A stretch of DNA of 64,000 bases from Acetobacter fallax. Its GTDB lineage: Bacteria; Pseudomonadota; Alphaproteobacteria; Acetobacterales; Acetobacteraceae. Below the pieces are notes generated by a model. It was not told the origin of the DNA. It ran no database searches and was given only the letters and a program-made list of their open reading frames with translations. The stretch covers positions 62,001 through 126,000 of the forward strand of contig NZ_WOSX01000003.1 in NCBI RefSeq assembly GCF_011516735.1. The letters run 5' to 3'. Below, in pieces: positions 26,587 to 35,465 of the stretch (positions within the stretch are counted from its first letter, which is position 1; each line of letters starts with the position of its first letter). The position numbers and the translations under genes were made by a program.

Positions 26587-28845
26587 TCAGGACCGTGCCC
26601 GTTCAACCTGCGAAATCCCCTCGCATGATCGCAATCCACCAATCACACTCGACAAATGCCTCAGATCGCGCACTTCAACATCAACGAGGATTTCCATAAA
26701 ATCGAGTTGTCTGTTGACAATCTTGAGATTGACGATCGCTCCGTCCTGTCGTGACACAGTATTCGTGATCGCCGCCAGGGTCCCCGGCTCATTCGCCGCA
26801 ATGACCGTCACCCGCCCGACAAATGGCTCCGAAACCGGACCACCCTTGCCAATCGCACTGTAATCCCAGTCCACATCCAGAAAGCGCTCCGGCGTCGCGG
26901 CAAAAGCCTCCAGCGTCTGACAATTCGCCGTATGAACCGTCACGCCCTTGCCGTTGGCCACAACACCAACGATCCGGTCACCTGGCAGGGGATGGCAACA
27001 ACCGGCAAAATGAACCGCAATCCCCGCACCCAGCCCGACCAGCGGCGTCGTGCCCCCCCCGCTTTTGGGACGCAACCCTGGTGGCCGCGCTGCAAAACCG
27101 GGAATCATCCGGGGACCGCGCGACGTCCGTCTCAGCTCAGGATAAGCCGCGTGCACCACATCGCGAGGCCCGATATTGCCTGCCGCAACAGCGACGTATA
27201 AATCCTCGACAGAAGCCTGCTTCAGATCCTTGAGAAGAGTTTCAAGCACCTTCTCCGATCCGTCCACGCCTTCCTGACGGAACGCTTTCGCCAGCGCCAC
27301 CTTGCCGGAATCCAGCGAAACCTGACGCTGCTGCGCCGCTACATAGCGCCGGATGCGCGCCCGCGCCTTGCCCGTGACGACAAACCGCTCCCAGGAGGGG
27401 GACGGCGTCCCGCCCCGCGCGGTCATGATCTCGACCTGGTCACCGTTCTGCAGTTCGTAACGCAGCGGAACCAGCCGCCCGTTCACCTTCGCGCCAACAC
27501 AGGCATCCCCGACCTGACTATGCACCGCATAGGCAAAATCGACCGGTGTGGCCCCACGCGGCAGCGGTATCAGTTGCCCTTTCGGCGTGAAGCAGAAAAC
27601 CTGATCCTGATAGAGTTCCAGCTTGGTATTTTCGAGAAACTCATCCGGGGCAGCAGAATCCTCAAGAATCTCCAGCAGATCCTGCACCCAGCGTGGCCGC
27701 TTCATCGTCCGCGCCGCGCCCTCCGCCGTCGTCTGTGGAAGCTGCTTATACGCCCAGTGTGCCGCAACGCCGTTCTCGGCGATGTCGTGCATGTCTTCCG
27801 TGCGGATCTGCACCTCAATCTTCTGATTGCGCGGATGCCTCAGCGTCACACCCGTATGCAGGCTCTGATAACCGTTGGCCTTCGGGGTCGAGATATAGTC
27901 CTTAAACCGCCCGGCTATCATCGGAAACGCCGCATGGATTGCGCCCAGCGCCGCGTAACATTCTTCCCGGCTATCAACGAGGATACGAAACGCCATGATG
28001 TCGGAAAGCTGTTCGAACGCCACGTTCCGGCGCTGCATCTTCTCCCAGATCGAGTAAGGCGATTTCTCGCGCCCTGAGACCTCCACATGTGTAATGCCTG
28101 TCTCATGACACAGCCGCGCCAGCTCGATCTTCACCTCATCAATGACATCCGCGCCCTGTCCGCGCAGATAATTCAGACGTGCCCGGATCGTCGCATCCGC
28201 CTCCGGCTCCAGCTGGGCAAACGCCAGATTCTGAAGCTCGGTCTTGACGCGATCCATACCAATGCGCCCGGCCAGCGGGGCATAGATATCCATCGTCTCG
28301 CGCGCGATACGCCGCCTGCGGTCCTCGCGCTGCACGAAATGCAACGTCCGCATGTTGTGCAGCCGATCCGCCAGCTTGACGATCAGCACCCGAATATCGC
28401 GCGACATCGCCAGCACAAGCTTGCGGAAATTCTCCGCCTGCTTCGTCCGGTCCGACTGCAATTCCAGTCGCGTCAGCTTGGTGACACCATCCACCAGTTC
28501 CGCAACCGTAGGCCCGAACTGCTCCCGCAGGGTGTCAGCCGTAACGCCGGTATCTTCAATTGTATCGTGAAGCAGTGCTGTTGCGATTGAAGGAACATCG
28601 AGATGAAAGCCGGCGAGTATCATCGCCACAGCCAGCGGGTGAGTAATGTAAGGATCACCCGCGTCCCGCAACTGCCCTTCATGCGCCTCACAGGCCACAT
28701 CGAAAGCACGCCGGATCAGCGCGACATCAGCATCAGGATTGTACTGGAGAATTCGATGAATGAGTTTGTCGGGCGACACGGAAGGAACCGGACCGTCCTG
28801 CATCGACGGGGAGAGCCCGTGGCCGCCAGCCACCGCTCCCTGCAT
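26587..28845 (-). CDS. rsh: Bifunctional (p)ppGpp synthetase/hydrolase (Rel/Spo)
   Basis: Single stringent-response enzyme that makes and degrades (p)ppGpp. Domains in order: HD hydrolase with ALLHDTIEDTG (intact HDXXED), synthetase with REKSPYSIWEKM and FKDYISTPKANGYQSLH, TGS domain (FCFTPKGQLIPLP), zinc-finger-like HFAGCCHPLPGDRI and C-terminal ACT. I place the start at ATG 28845 (AGG eight bases ahead, 752 residues); ATG 28803 (738 residues) is also plausible. The frame stays open to ATG 28977, but that codon lies inside the rpoZ terminator palindrome. Both active sites look intact. Confidence 0.95.
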   Translation of the reverse strand: MQGAVAGGHGLSPSMQDGPVPSVSPDKLIHRILQYNPDADVALIRRAFDVACEAHEGQLRDAGDPYITHPLAVAMILAGFHLDVPSIATALLHDTIEDTGVTADTLREQFGPTVAELVDGVTKLTRLELQSDRTKQAENFRKLVLAMSRDIRVLIVKLADRLHNMRTLHFVQREDRRRRIARETMDIYAPLAGRIGMDRVKTELQNLAFAQLEPEADATIRARLNYLRGQGADVIDEVKIELARLCHETGITHVEVSGREKSPYSIWEKMQRRNVAFEQLSDIMAFRILVDSREECYAALGAIHAAFPMIAGRFKDYISTPKANGYQSLHTGVTLRHPRNQKIEVQIRTEDMHDIAENGVAAHWAYKQLPQTTAEGAARTMKRPRWVQDLLEILEDSAAPDEFLENTKLELYQDQVFCFTPKGQLIPLPRGATPVDFAYAVHSQVGDACVGAKVNGRLVPLRYELQNGDQVEIMTARGGTPSPSWERFVVTGKARARIRRYVAAQQRQVSLDSGKVALAKAFRQEGVDGSEKVLETLLKDLKQASVEDLYVAVAAGNIGPRDVVHAAYPELRRTSRGPRMIPGFAARPPGLRPKSGGGTTPLVGLGAGIAVHFAGCCHPLPGDRIVGVVANGKGVTVHTANCQTLEAFAATPERFLDVDWDYSAIGKGGPVSEPFVGRVTVIAANEPGTLAAITNTVSRQDGAIVNLKIVNRQLDFMEILVDVEVRDLRHLSSVIGGLRSCEGISQVERARS

Positions 28846-28952
28846 TGCGTTACCTGCTTCACCGCTCACGCCCGCACCCCGATCGGAGCGGACAGGAACA
28901 GCAGAACGGTCAGACGCAGAATCACGGATTGTGTCAGCTCTCCGGGCAGCAA

Positions 28953-28992
28953 TAAAAACATTACCATCCTGGCTCATGAGCCAGGATGGTAA
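28953..28992 (-). terminator. Rho-independent terminator of rpoZ (32-base perfect palindrome)
   Basis: Bases 28961-28992 are a perfect palindrome with 16-base halves (TTACCATCCTGGCTCA and its complement). On the minus strand it begins eight bases after the rpoZ stop and is followed by GTTTTTATT. It separates rpoZ from rsh and contains an in-frame ATG for rsh, so it decides against that start. Confidence 0.9.
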
Positions 28993-29000
28993 TTAAAAAA

Positions 29001-29384
29001 TCAGCGCTTGCGACCGCTCATTTCAGCCTCGAAAGCAGCCTTCATTTCTTCCGGAGAGAGGTCAGTAACCTCCTCCTCCGCCGAACTCTCCTGCAGCCCA
29101 AAAATATTCTGCTCGGTCGGGATAAGATCCAGCACTTCTTCATCAGCCGGCTCCGGCTCCGGCGCACGTGCCAGCGACCGGATCAGATCGTTGCGCAACG
29201 AGTCCAGCGGAACGGTCTGTTCAGCAATCTCACGGAGCGCGACAACCGGATTCTTGTCGTTATCGCGGTCGATCGTCATTTCTTCGCCACGCGACAGATT
29301 CCGTGCCCGCTGAGAAGCCAGAAGAACCAGTTCAAATCGGTTGGATACCTTGTCGACGCAATCTTCGACTGTGACGCGCGCCAT
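29001..29384 (-). CDS. rpoZ: DNA-directed RNA polymerase subunit omega
   Basis: Small RNA polymerase subunit that helps assemble beta' and takes part in ppGpp sensing. The 127-residue form starts at [29 protein letters not shown] and [11 protein letters not shown] are family signatures. The C-terminal half is a Glu-rich acidic tail, common in alphaproteobacteria. An upstream in-frame ATG would add 11 residues. It is monocistronic by the terminator that follows. Confidence 0.96.
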   Translation of the reverse strand: MARVTVEDCVDKVSNRFELVLLASQRARNLSRGEEMTIDRDNDKNPVVALREIAEQTVPLDSLRNDLIRSLARAPEPEPADEEVLDLIPTEQNIFGLQESSAEEEVTDLSPEEMKAAFEAEMSGRKR

Positions 29385-29487
29385 AGGGCATGCCTCCGGA
29401 AATTTTGTTAAAGACAAGTCTTACCATCCCGGACCGCTCAGGGGAAGAGAGAGTTTCCATACCCGTCATAAGCTGACTCTGGCTGGT

Positions 29488-30021
29488 TCAGGACTCAGCC
29501 CGCAATAACCTGATATCCTGCGGCCCAAGCGCCCCGATCAGCGTCTCTACCGATTGCCTCAGAACCGGATGCACCCAGCCCGCGCTCACATCCCGCAGCG
29601 GAAGCAGCACAAAGGCACGCTCATGAGCCCGGGGATGCGGCAGCAACGGCGCCCTTTCAGTCCTCACCATGCCGTCCATATCGATCAGGTCGAGATCAAG
29701 AGTCCGTGCGGCATTCGCCACGCTCCGCACCCGCCCGAAGCACGTTTCGATCCCATGCAGCGCCTCCAGCAGCGCTTCCGGCCCGAGTTCGCTCTTGCCG
29801 AGCACAACACCATTTATGTAGGGAGGCTGTCCGGAGGGAGGAATCGCCTCACTCTCGTACCACGGGGAGACCGTCTCCACGATCAGACCGGGCAGGGCAC
29901 GCAATGCAGCGACCGCCGCCTCACAGGTCGCTGCGGGAGATGCCGTTTCCCCGGACACAGGATCAGCGCAGGCGAGATTGGCACCAAGAGCAATCAGAAC
30001 GGACACCGGTTTCTTTTCCAT
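29488..30021 (-). CDS. folK: 2-amino-4-hydroxy-6-hydroxymethyldihydropteridine diphosphokinase
   Basis: Pyrophosphorylates 6-hydroxymethyl-dihydropterin in folate synthesis. The 177-residue form begins MEKKPVSVLIALGANLA; a start 12 codons earlier is possible. SPWYESEAI, the metal-binding RTLDLDLIDMDG and the closing LPHPRAHERAFVLLPLRD are diagnostic. folP and folB are not adjacent. It is divergent from the NYN-domain gene. Confidence 0.95.
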   Translation of the reverse strand: MEKKPVSVLIALGANLACADPVSGETASPAATCEAAVAALRALPGLIVETVSPWYESEAIPPSGQPPYINGVVLGKSELGPEALLEALHGIETCFGRVRSVANAARTLDLDLIDMDGMVRTERAPLLPHPRAHERAFVLLPLRDVSAGWVHPVLRQSVETLIGALGPQDIRLLRAES

Positions 30022-30131
30022 ACGCATCTCAATGATGACCCTGCGCTCAGCCGGCAACCCTCATTCACCAATAACCAAAACTTAACCCGTCCCCAGATAA
30101 ACTCCACGTCATTCAAGGAAGAAGCACATAT

Positions 30132-30743
30132 ATGATTACCCACAACTCGGAACGGACATGCCTTTTTATTGACGGATCAAGTCTTTATTCAGCATCCCGC
30201 GGCCTCAATTTTGATGTCGATTATCGCAAGATGCTCGATTTTTTCTCAAAAAAATGCCACCTTCTGCGTGCCTACTACTACGCAGCCATCCTCGATACCG
30301 AAGAATATTCTCCCATCAAGCCGCTGACCGACTGGCTGTCCTACAACGGTTACTTCCTCGTCACGAAGACAGCCCGGGAATATACAGACCAGAACGGTCG
30401 TCGGCGCGTCAAAGGAAACATGGATATCGAGGTCGCGGTAGACATGATGGAAGCCGCTCCGCGCATCGATCACGCCATCCTGTTCACCGGCGACTCCGAT
30501 TTTCGTCGCGTTGTCGAGGCGGTTCAGCGACAGGGTGTGCGGGTTTCGGTCGTCTCATCCATGCGCTCATCCCCACCCCTGATCGGTGATGACCTCCGTC
30601 GCCAGGCCGATCAGTTTGTCGAGCTGGCAGATATCGCCGAAGAATTCACCCGGCGTCAGGCTGAACCCCGGCCCCGGCCGACAGCCCCGGTTCGCCACCC
30701 GGCTGACCAGTTCAGCGAACCCGACGATGAGTCCTACACCTGA
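30132..30743 (+). CDS. NYN domain (LabA/DUF88-like) putative ribonuclease
   Basis: The 203-residue product matches the NYN/PIN-like nuclease fold: N-terminal FIDGSSLY with Asp14, the middle acidic motif GNMDIEVAVDMM, and FTGDSDFRRVVEAV. The C-terminal 30 residues are Pro/Arg-rich and probably disordered. AAGGAAG precedes the ATG. Relatives are called LabA-like or 'NYN domain' proteins and are thought to cut RNA; substrate is unknown. It is divergent from folK and 97 bases ahead of a DNA glycosylase gene, perhaps in one transcript. Confidence 0.9.
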   Translation: MITHNSERTCLFIDGSSLYSASRGLNFDVDYRKMLDFFSKKCHLLRAYYYAAILDTEEYSPIKPLTDWLSYNGYFLVTKTAREYTDQNGRRRVKGNMDIEVAVDMMEAAPRIDHAILFTGDSDFRRVVEAVQRQGVRVSVVSSMRSSPPLIGDDLRRQADQFVELADIAEEFTRRQAEPRPRPTAPVRHPADQFSEPDDESYT

Positions 30744-30840
30744 CCATGCCGGCCAGCCTCTCCGTTAATACGCACCCACTGCAACATATCCCGTCCCGGG
30801 CGGAGAGGGGTATCAGCTGCCACAGCCGGAAACAGACGAC

Positions 30841-31509
30841 ATGAATTCCGGCTACACCCCGATCATCGACGCTCCCCGCGCCCGCGAGCCGGCTGCGGAC
30901 TGCGCGCTCTGTCCACGCCTGGCCACTCACCGTGAAACAGGGCGCGTTGCCGACCCCGAAGGATGGTATACTCCCGTACCGTCGCTTGGATCGCGCGGTG
31001 CGCCGTTGCTGATCGTGAGTCCTGGTCCCGGCGGCAGTCGTGTCCACGCTGCGAGCCGCCCCTTCGTGGATGAACACGCAGCAACGTTTCTGTATGAGTC
31101 CCTGTATGCCGCAGGCCTCGCCGAAACACCCCACGGCCTGGCCACCCATAATCTCCCGGAACCCACCCGTTACCGGATCGTCTGCGCCACACGCTGCGGC
31201 GCGCCAGGGCATCTCCCGCAGCCCTCGGAAATCATCGCCTGTAACCAGTTTCTCAAGTCCGAAGTGCAGACCATGCCAAATCTGCGCGTCGTTCTCGCGC
31301 TCGGCGTCCTGGCCCATAATGCCACCATTGCGGCCTGCGGCGTGCCCTTCTCACGCACAGGGTTTCATCATGGCAGAATCACCAGCATGCCCGATGGTCT
31401 GCGCATCGCCGACACCTATCACCCGTCGCGCCATAACATCGAAAACGGCCTTGTCACACCGGAGGCCTTTCGGAAACTGATTGGCGAGATCATCGCGGAA
31501 CTCAATTAA
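30841..31509 (+). CDS. Uracil-DNA glycosylase family protein (Fe-S type)
   Basis: The 222-residue product fits the thermostable family 4/5 uracil-DNA glycosylases. Cys21 and Cys24 (CALC) plus Cys119 and Cys134 (RCGAPGHLPQPSEIIAC) are the four likely [4Fe-4S] ligands. LALGVLAHNA and the C-terminal DTYHPSRHN (motif with His) are present. The first active-site loop reads SPGPGGSRVHAASRPFVDE, lacking the usual GExPG form, so it is closer to family 5 or a divergent branch. Substrate range cannot be told from sequence. Confidence 0.85.
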   Translation: MNSGYTPIIDAPRAREPAADCALCPRLATHRETGRVADPEGWYTPVPSLGSRGAPLLIVSPGPGGSRVHAASRPFVDEHAATFLYESLYAAGLAETPHGLATHNLPEPTRYRIVCATRCGAPGHLPQPSEIIACNQFLKSEVQTMPNLRVVLALGVLAHNATIAACGVPFSRTGFHHGRITSMPDGLRIADTYHPSRHNIENGLVTPEAFRKLIGEIIAELN

Positions 31510-31562
31510 CGCCAAGTCTGACCTGGAATCGACAGAGACTGCAAACGCATACCCCTCCTCGT

Positions 31563-32183
31563 TTAAGTCCGGCGATCAAATCGTGTCGCGAGCAGAACAA
31601 GAGTCAGAACCGCGTAAATCACCGGCTCGATTTTCACACTGTCGAAAGACAGCAGGTAATGAACCGCGACAAGCAATGCCGCGATGTAAATTCCCCTGTG
31701 TAATACACGCCATTTCCATCCAAGCGCACGTATCGACGCTCGCTGAGATGTCGCCGCCAGCACAGTCAGAATAAGAAAAGCCACGACTCCAAAAGGAATA
31801 AAATAATTCGTGAGCACGTCATGAAGAATGACAGACATCGCAAGCTTCTTGTCTATGACGGCAAAAATCCCGACATGAAAAAGAGCATACGTAAAAGCCA
31901 GCAACCCGGTCACACGGCGCCACCGCACCAGGTTGATCCCGCCATAACGACGTAAAGGCGTGATCGCGAGCGTTACGAGCAAAAAACGAAACGCCCAGAG
32001 GCCCAGATCGCTTTCCGCCTGTGCCACCGGGTCATCGCCGAGTTCGCCCGACCTGAACATCCACAGTTCTGACGCCAGCGGAATCAGCAAAAGACAGTAA
32101 AGCATAATCTCCCGCAGGAGCGGAGAACCGAAACGCAGCGGACGTGGGCGCATCGGTGAACGCCCGGAGGGCGTCATACCCAT
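31563..32183 (-). CDS. msrQ: Haem-binding membrane subunit of periplasmic methionine sulfoxide reductase
   Basis: Six-helix ferric-reductase-like inner-membrane protein that feeds electrons from the quinone pool to the periplasmic molybdoenzyme MsrP. The product is about 206 residues from ATG 32183 (an in-frame TTG lies at 32198). Helices begin at LREIMLYCLLLIPLASELW; haem-ligand histidines are expected in TYALFHVGIF and LHRGIYIAALLVAVHYLLS. msrP, normally directly upstream, is absent; instead a repeat element begins 22 bases upstream. Identity as MsrQ rests on overall pattern. Confidence 0.88.
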   Translation of the reverse strand: MGMTPSGRSPMRPRPLRFGSPLLREIMLYCLLLIPLASELWMFRSGELGDDPVAQAESDLGLWAFRFLLVTLAITPLRRYGGINLVRWRRVTGLLAFTYALFHVGIFAVIDKKLAMSVILHDVLTNYFIPFGVVAFLILTVLAATSQRASIRALGWKWRVLHRGIYIAALLVAVHYLLSFDSVKIEPVIYAVLTLVLLATRFDRRT

Positions 32184-32204
32184 CCATTCCACCCGCAAAA
32201 TCTA

Positions 32205-32428
32205 ATACCAGAGGTTGTGAAGATTGACCTGTGGATGAGAGTATTCGGGCTCAGTCCGGACCCGGCAGGGACCGCAGACCCCTGCACCCCGGTTTGCTGA
32301 TCATAAAACGGTTTGCAAAGGCGAGCCTTTGCAGGGCTCCAGGGCAGAGCCAGAGCCCTGCCAGTCCCGCACCGGCCAGCCCTGCACCAGCCAGTCTCAC
32401 ACAGGTCAAAGGCCAGACCCTCTGGTAT
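32205..32428. repeat. Non-coding element A bounded by 10-bp inverted repeats
   Basis: ATACCAGAGG (32205-32214) is repeated in inverted form as CCTCTGGTAT (32419-32428). The 224 bases between have no credible gene, are rich in short CAGGGCT/AGCCCTG-type inverted words, and include the triplicated 15-mer at 32360. The layout resembles an interspersed repeat; copy number cannot be seen here. Confidence 0.55.
32360..32404. repeat. Three degenerate 15-bp tandem repeats
   Basis: GCCAGTCCCGCACCG, GCCAGCCCTGCACCA and GCCAGTCTCACACAG follow one another without spacers inside element A. Confidence 0.7.
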
Positions 32429-32430
32429 CG

Positions 32431-32592
32431 GAGGCTGTTTCAAAAACCTCACTGCTGAGCGAGAGCACCCCTGAGAGGCATGACCGGCATGTGTTTTTGA
32501 GTACGGAAGCGGAGCAACCGTGCGGGCCGTGAGCAGCGGAGCGCAGAAAACGCGCGTCGGATCACCGGCAGAGGGGCTTTTGAAACAGCCTC
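32431..32592. mobile_element. Element B: 162-bp MITE-like element
   Basis: GAGGCTGTTTCAAAA (32431-32445) and its exact complement TTTTGAAACAGCCTC (32578-32592) are 15-bp terminal inverted repeats, with partial match continuing to about 25 bases. The inside is non-coding. The termini look like those of transposase-carrying insertion sequences (IS5-like by appearance), so this is probably a non-autonomous derivative. No clear target duplication is seen; its left end abuts element A by two bases. Confidence 0.7.
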
Positions 32593-32843
32593 TAATCTTC
32601 GCTGCGCTACTCCTCATCACCGCCCCCATATCCTCACCTCATAAGAAAACACACTGCACCCAGTCGCAACACCGGCTCACCAGTTTCTCAGAACGGAACC
32701 ACACTCAGATGCGTTAGACTGACATTACGACAGTCCGGAAATCTGTCCTGTTTCCACAGACATGCCTCCGGGCTTTGTTTCATAAGCCAGTTTCCCCGGC
32801 CTGCGATGCGTGCCGGTGGAAGCGGCGGTAAAGGAGAATACAT

Positions 32844-33746
32844 ATGTCCCAGCTTTCAGCGGAAAACGCCCCGAAAATTGGATTTATCGGCTTCGGCGCT
32901 ATGGCAAGCCGGATGGGCGCTCACCTGACGAAAGCCGGTTACGCCGTGACCGCCTATACCCCCACAGGCAAAAGCTCCGCCCCCTCGGTCAGAATGATCG
33001 ATTCCCCGCGACATCTCGCGCAACAGACCGAAACCGTCATCGTCTGCGTCCCAGATGACGAAGCTCTCGCCGCGTCCATGTATGGTGAAAACGGCACCCT
33101 CGCCGGCATGAAGTCCGGCGCAATGCTCATCAACACCTCCTCGGTCTCACCGGAAGCCACAGCAGAACTCGCGGCCGCCGGAGAAAAAGCTGGCATCACC
33201 GTGCTTGACGCCCCCGTCTCCGGCAGCACCCCCGAAGCAGAAGCAGGCACTCTGGTCATCCTTGTGGGCGGTGCCACAGATGATGTAGCAAAGGCACAGC
33301 CGATCTTCGATGCTATCGGCAAAATCACTATCCATGCCGGCCCGGCGGGAAGCGGCGCCCGTCTGAAACTCGTCATTAACGGCATTATGGGTGCCGGCCT
33401 CACCGCCCTGGCCGAAACCGTCGCATACGGCCTTGCCGCAGGCCTCGATCGTACCATGCTGTTTGACGCGCTTGATCAGGTTGCCGTGATCTCCCCGCAT
33501 CACAAACGCAAGCTGAAAGCCGCGAAAAACGGTAATTTCGCCCCACAATTCCCTGGTCGCCTGATGCAAAAGGATATGCGTCTGCTGCTCGATGCCGCTG
33601 CCCGCGAAGCCGTGCCCGTGCCAACCATCGCCGCGACAACCCAGATGCTTTCCCTCGGCCGACGCCAGTATCCGAACGAGGATTACTCTGCCCTGATTGG
33701 CATCATGGAAAAAATTGTCGCAAACGACGCCGGCAAGCGGAAATAG
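32844..33746 (+). CDS. NAD(P)-binding beta-hydroxyacid dehydrogenase (3-hydroxyisobutyrate dehydrogenase family)
   Basis: The 300-residue product has the Rossmann loop GFIGFGAMASRMGAHL near residue 14, the substrate motif DAPVSGSTPEAEAGTL around 128, and the catalytic Lys in GSGARLKLVINGIMG (about residue 175). The AAGGAGAATACAT ribosome site is strong. Relatives reduce tartronate semialdehyde, methylmalonate semialdehyde or succinic semialdehyde; context does not choose between them. It stands alone between the repeat cluster and a convergent aminotransferase gene. Confidence 0.9.
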   Translation: MSQLSAENAPKIGFIGFGAMASRMGAHLTKAGYAVTAYTPTGKSSAPSVRMIDSPRHLAQQTETVIVCVPDDEALAASMYGENGTLAGMKSGAMLINTSSVSPEATAELAAAGEKAGITVLDAPVSGSTPEAEAGTLVILVGGATDDVAKAQPIFDAIGKITIHAGPAGSGARLKLVINGIMGAGLTALAETVAYGLAAGLDRTMLFDALDQVAVISPHHKRKLKAAKNGNFAPQFPGRLMQKDMRLLLDAAAREAVPVPTIAATTQMLSLGRRQYPNEDYSALIGIMEKIVANDAGKRK

Positions 33747-33879
33747 ATCTGAGTGAAGGGGTCCGCGCCCCGTTCCGGGTGCGGGCGCACTCTCTGACTT
33801 TTGACTGATTACCTCTGGCTTTTGTCCGGAAACCCACAAAAAATCCTGACCCTTTGATCCGTTTAAACGCGAAAAACCC

Positions 33880-35346
33880 TTACGCCGCCCTGAACCTCGC
33901 CGTCGCCTCATCGCACAGATAGTGTGACACCCTCGGATACGGAGCGCGCGCGAGATTATCCACCGCACCGATAATCCGGTCTGCCTTCTCATCACTCAGC
34001 AACACGCTCAGATTGAGCCGCACCCAGCCCGGCTTGAGAATTTCCTCACCCGCCAGAATCGCCTCCAGCAATCGGGCAGACTCCGCTTCCCCTATCCCCA
34101 GCAGACGATGAGCGTATGGCCCGGCACACGCGCATCCGCCCCGCGCCTGAATCCCATAACAGTCCGACAGCATTCGCGTGAAAAGCTGCTGATGAATCCA
34201 GCCGCCCTTCACGGAATCTCTCACCCGGAAAGAAAAAACGGGCAGAGCATGCTTCGCCGTAACATTCCCCAGAACCTCAATATCCGGATTTCCCGACCAC
34301 CGTTCCAGAGCCCGACGGCGCAATTCCGCATGCCGCCGGTCCATCTCCTCCTGGCCAATCGCATCCTTCACCAGAAACACCAGTGCTGCCCGGATATCCC
34401 CCACGACATTCGGCGTCCCCGCCTCTTCCCGTGATACCAGATCGCCGCTGTATTCATGCCCCCAGGGCGACACAAACCGCACTGTCCCGCCGCCAGGACA
34501 AACCGGTCGCGACATCCCCACCGCGCCCTTTCGTACAATCAGAACCCCCGATGCCCCCGGGCCGCCTATAAACTTATGAGGCGACACGACCACAGCATCT
34601 TTCTGACACGTCGTCCCGACACGCATGTCGATCGGCAAATACGGCCCGGCGCCGGCATAATCCCATACCACCGCAGCCCCATGCCGCCGCAGCAAAGCAC
34701 TGACCGGATCAGGATCCGTCACAATCCCACTTACATTGGACGCTGCTGAGAACGCCCCGACCTTCACCCGGTCATTACCGGCTTCCGCCAGAACCCGCTC
34801 CAGAACCACCAGATCCGGGCCACCTTCAGCCACCTCCGGAATCCCGATCACCTCAGCACCGCTCTCACGCCAGGGCAGAATGTTCGAGTGATGCTCATAA
34901 GGCCCGATCAGCACCAGTGGCCGCTCGCAAAGTCCCGCAGCAGCCTTCCGCGCTGCCTCCCCGACACCCAGCAACTCAACCAGCCGGTTCAGCCCTGCAG
35001 TTGCGCCCGAGCCGGCAAAAATCGTCGCGTAATCGTCAGTCGCACCGCACAGCCCGGCAATGATCCGCCGCCCGGCCTCACGCGTCCGCCCGGAATACCG
35101 GCCGCAAAACGACGCCTCCGTGTGCGTATTCGCATAATATGGCAGCACATGCTCCATCACGAAGTTCTCGACCTGCCGCACAGCTCGCCCCGACGCCACG
35201 TAATCCGCATAAACCAGCGTCTTCGGCCCAAATGGCCCGGGAACGGACGCTCCTTCCCCGATCACCCCCGCTGCAAGCCGCGCCAGCCGGTCATCCCCCA
35301 GCAAAGACTCCGAAAATGCTGCAAAAGACGCCTGATCCGAAACCAT
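33880..35346 (-). CDS. Class V aminotransferase (cysteine desulfurase-like fold)
   Basis: PLP enzyme of 488 residues, longer than IscS/SufS (about 400). Lys258 in VSPHKFIGGPGASG is the PLP anchor; YEHHSNILPWRESG and SAASNVSGIVTDP are the usual cofactor loops. A Cys-rich loop GGCACAGPYAH lies where desulfurases have their catalytic cysteine. The C-terminal 60 residues extend the fold. It is divergent from an Lrp-type regulator, so it may act on an amino acid that the regulator senses. I cannot name the substrate. Confidence 0.88.
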   Translation of the reverse strand: MVSDQASFAAFSESLLGDDRLARLAAGVIGEGASVPGPFGPKTLVYADYVASGRAVRQVENFVMEHVLPYYANTHTEASFCGRYSGRTREAGRRIIAGLCGATDDYATIFAGSGATAGLNRLVELLGVGEAARKAAAGLCERPLVLIGPYEHHSNILPWRESGAEVIGIPEVAEGGPDLVVLERVLAEAGNDRVKVGAFSAASNVSGIVTDPDPVSALLRRHGAAVVWDYAGAGPYLPIDMRVGTTCQKDAVVVSPHKFIGGPGASGVLIVRKGAVGMSRPVCPGGGTVRFVSPWGHEYSGDLVSREEAGTPNVVGDIRAALVFLVKDAIGQEEMDRRHAELRRRALERWSGNPDIEVLGNVTAKHALPVFSFRVRDSVKGGWIHQQLFTRMLSDCYGIQARGGCACAGPYAHRLLGIGEAESARLLEAILAGEEILKPGWVRLNLSVLLSDEKADRIIGAVDNLARAPYPRVSHYLCDEATARFRAA

Positions 35347-35425
35347 TCTGATCCACCCTCACCCCGACATGTGACGGACAGATCATCACCTGCCAGCACT
35401 CAAAACTCTTCCTCTGTTTTTTCCT

Positions 35426-35465
35426 TCATAATGTAATATTTGTGTCATATGATCGCTCATTATGA
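35426..35465. promoter_or_regulatory. Inverted repeat at the aminotransferase/Lrp divergent promoter
   Basis: TCATAATG (35426-35433) and CATTATGA (35458-35465) form a perfect 8-bp inverted repeat in an AT-rich 115-base intergenic region. The right arm overlaps the start of the Lrp gene. It is a good candidate for autoregulatory binding of the Lrp protein; this is inference. Confidence 0.45.
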
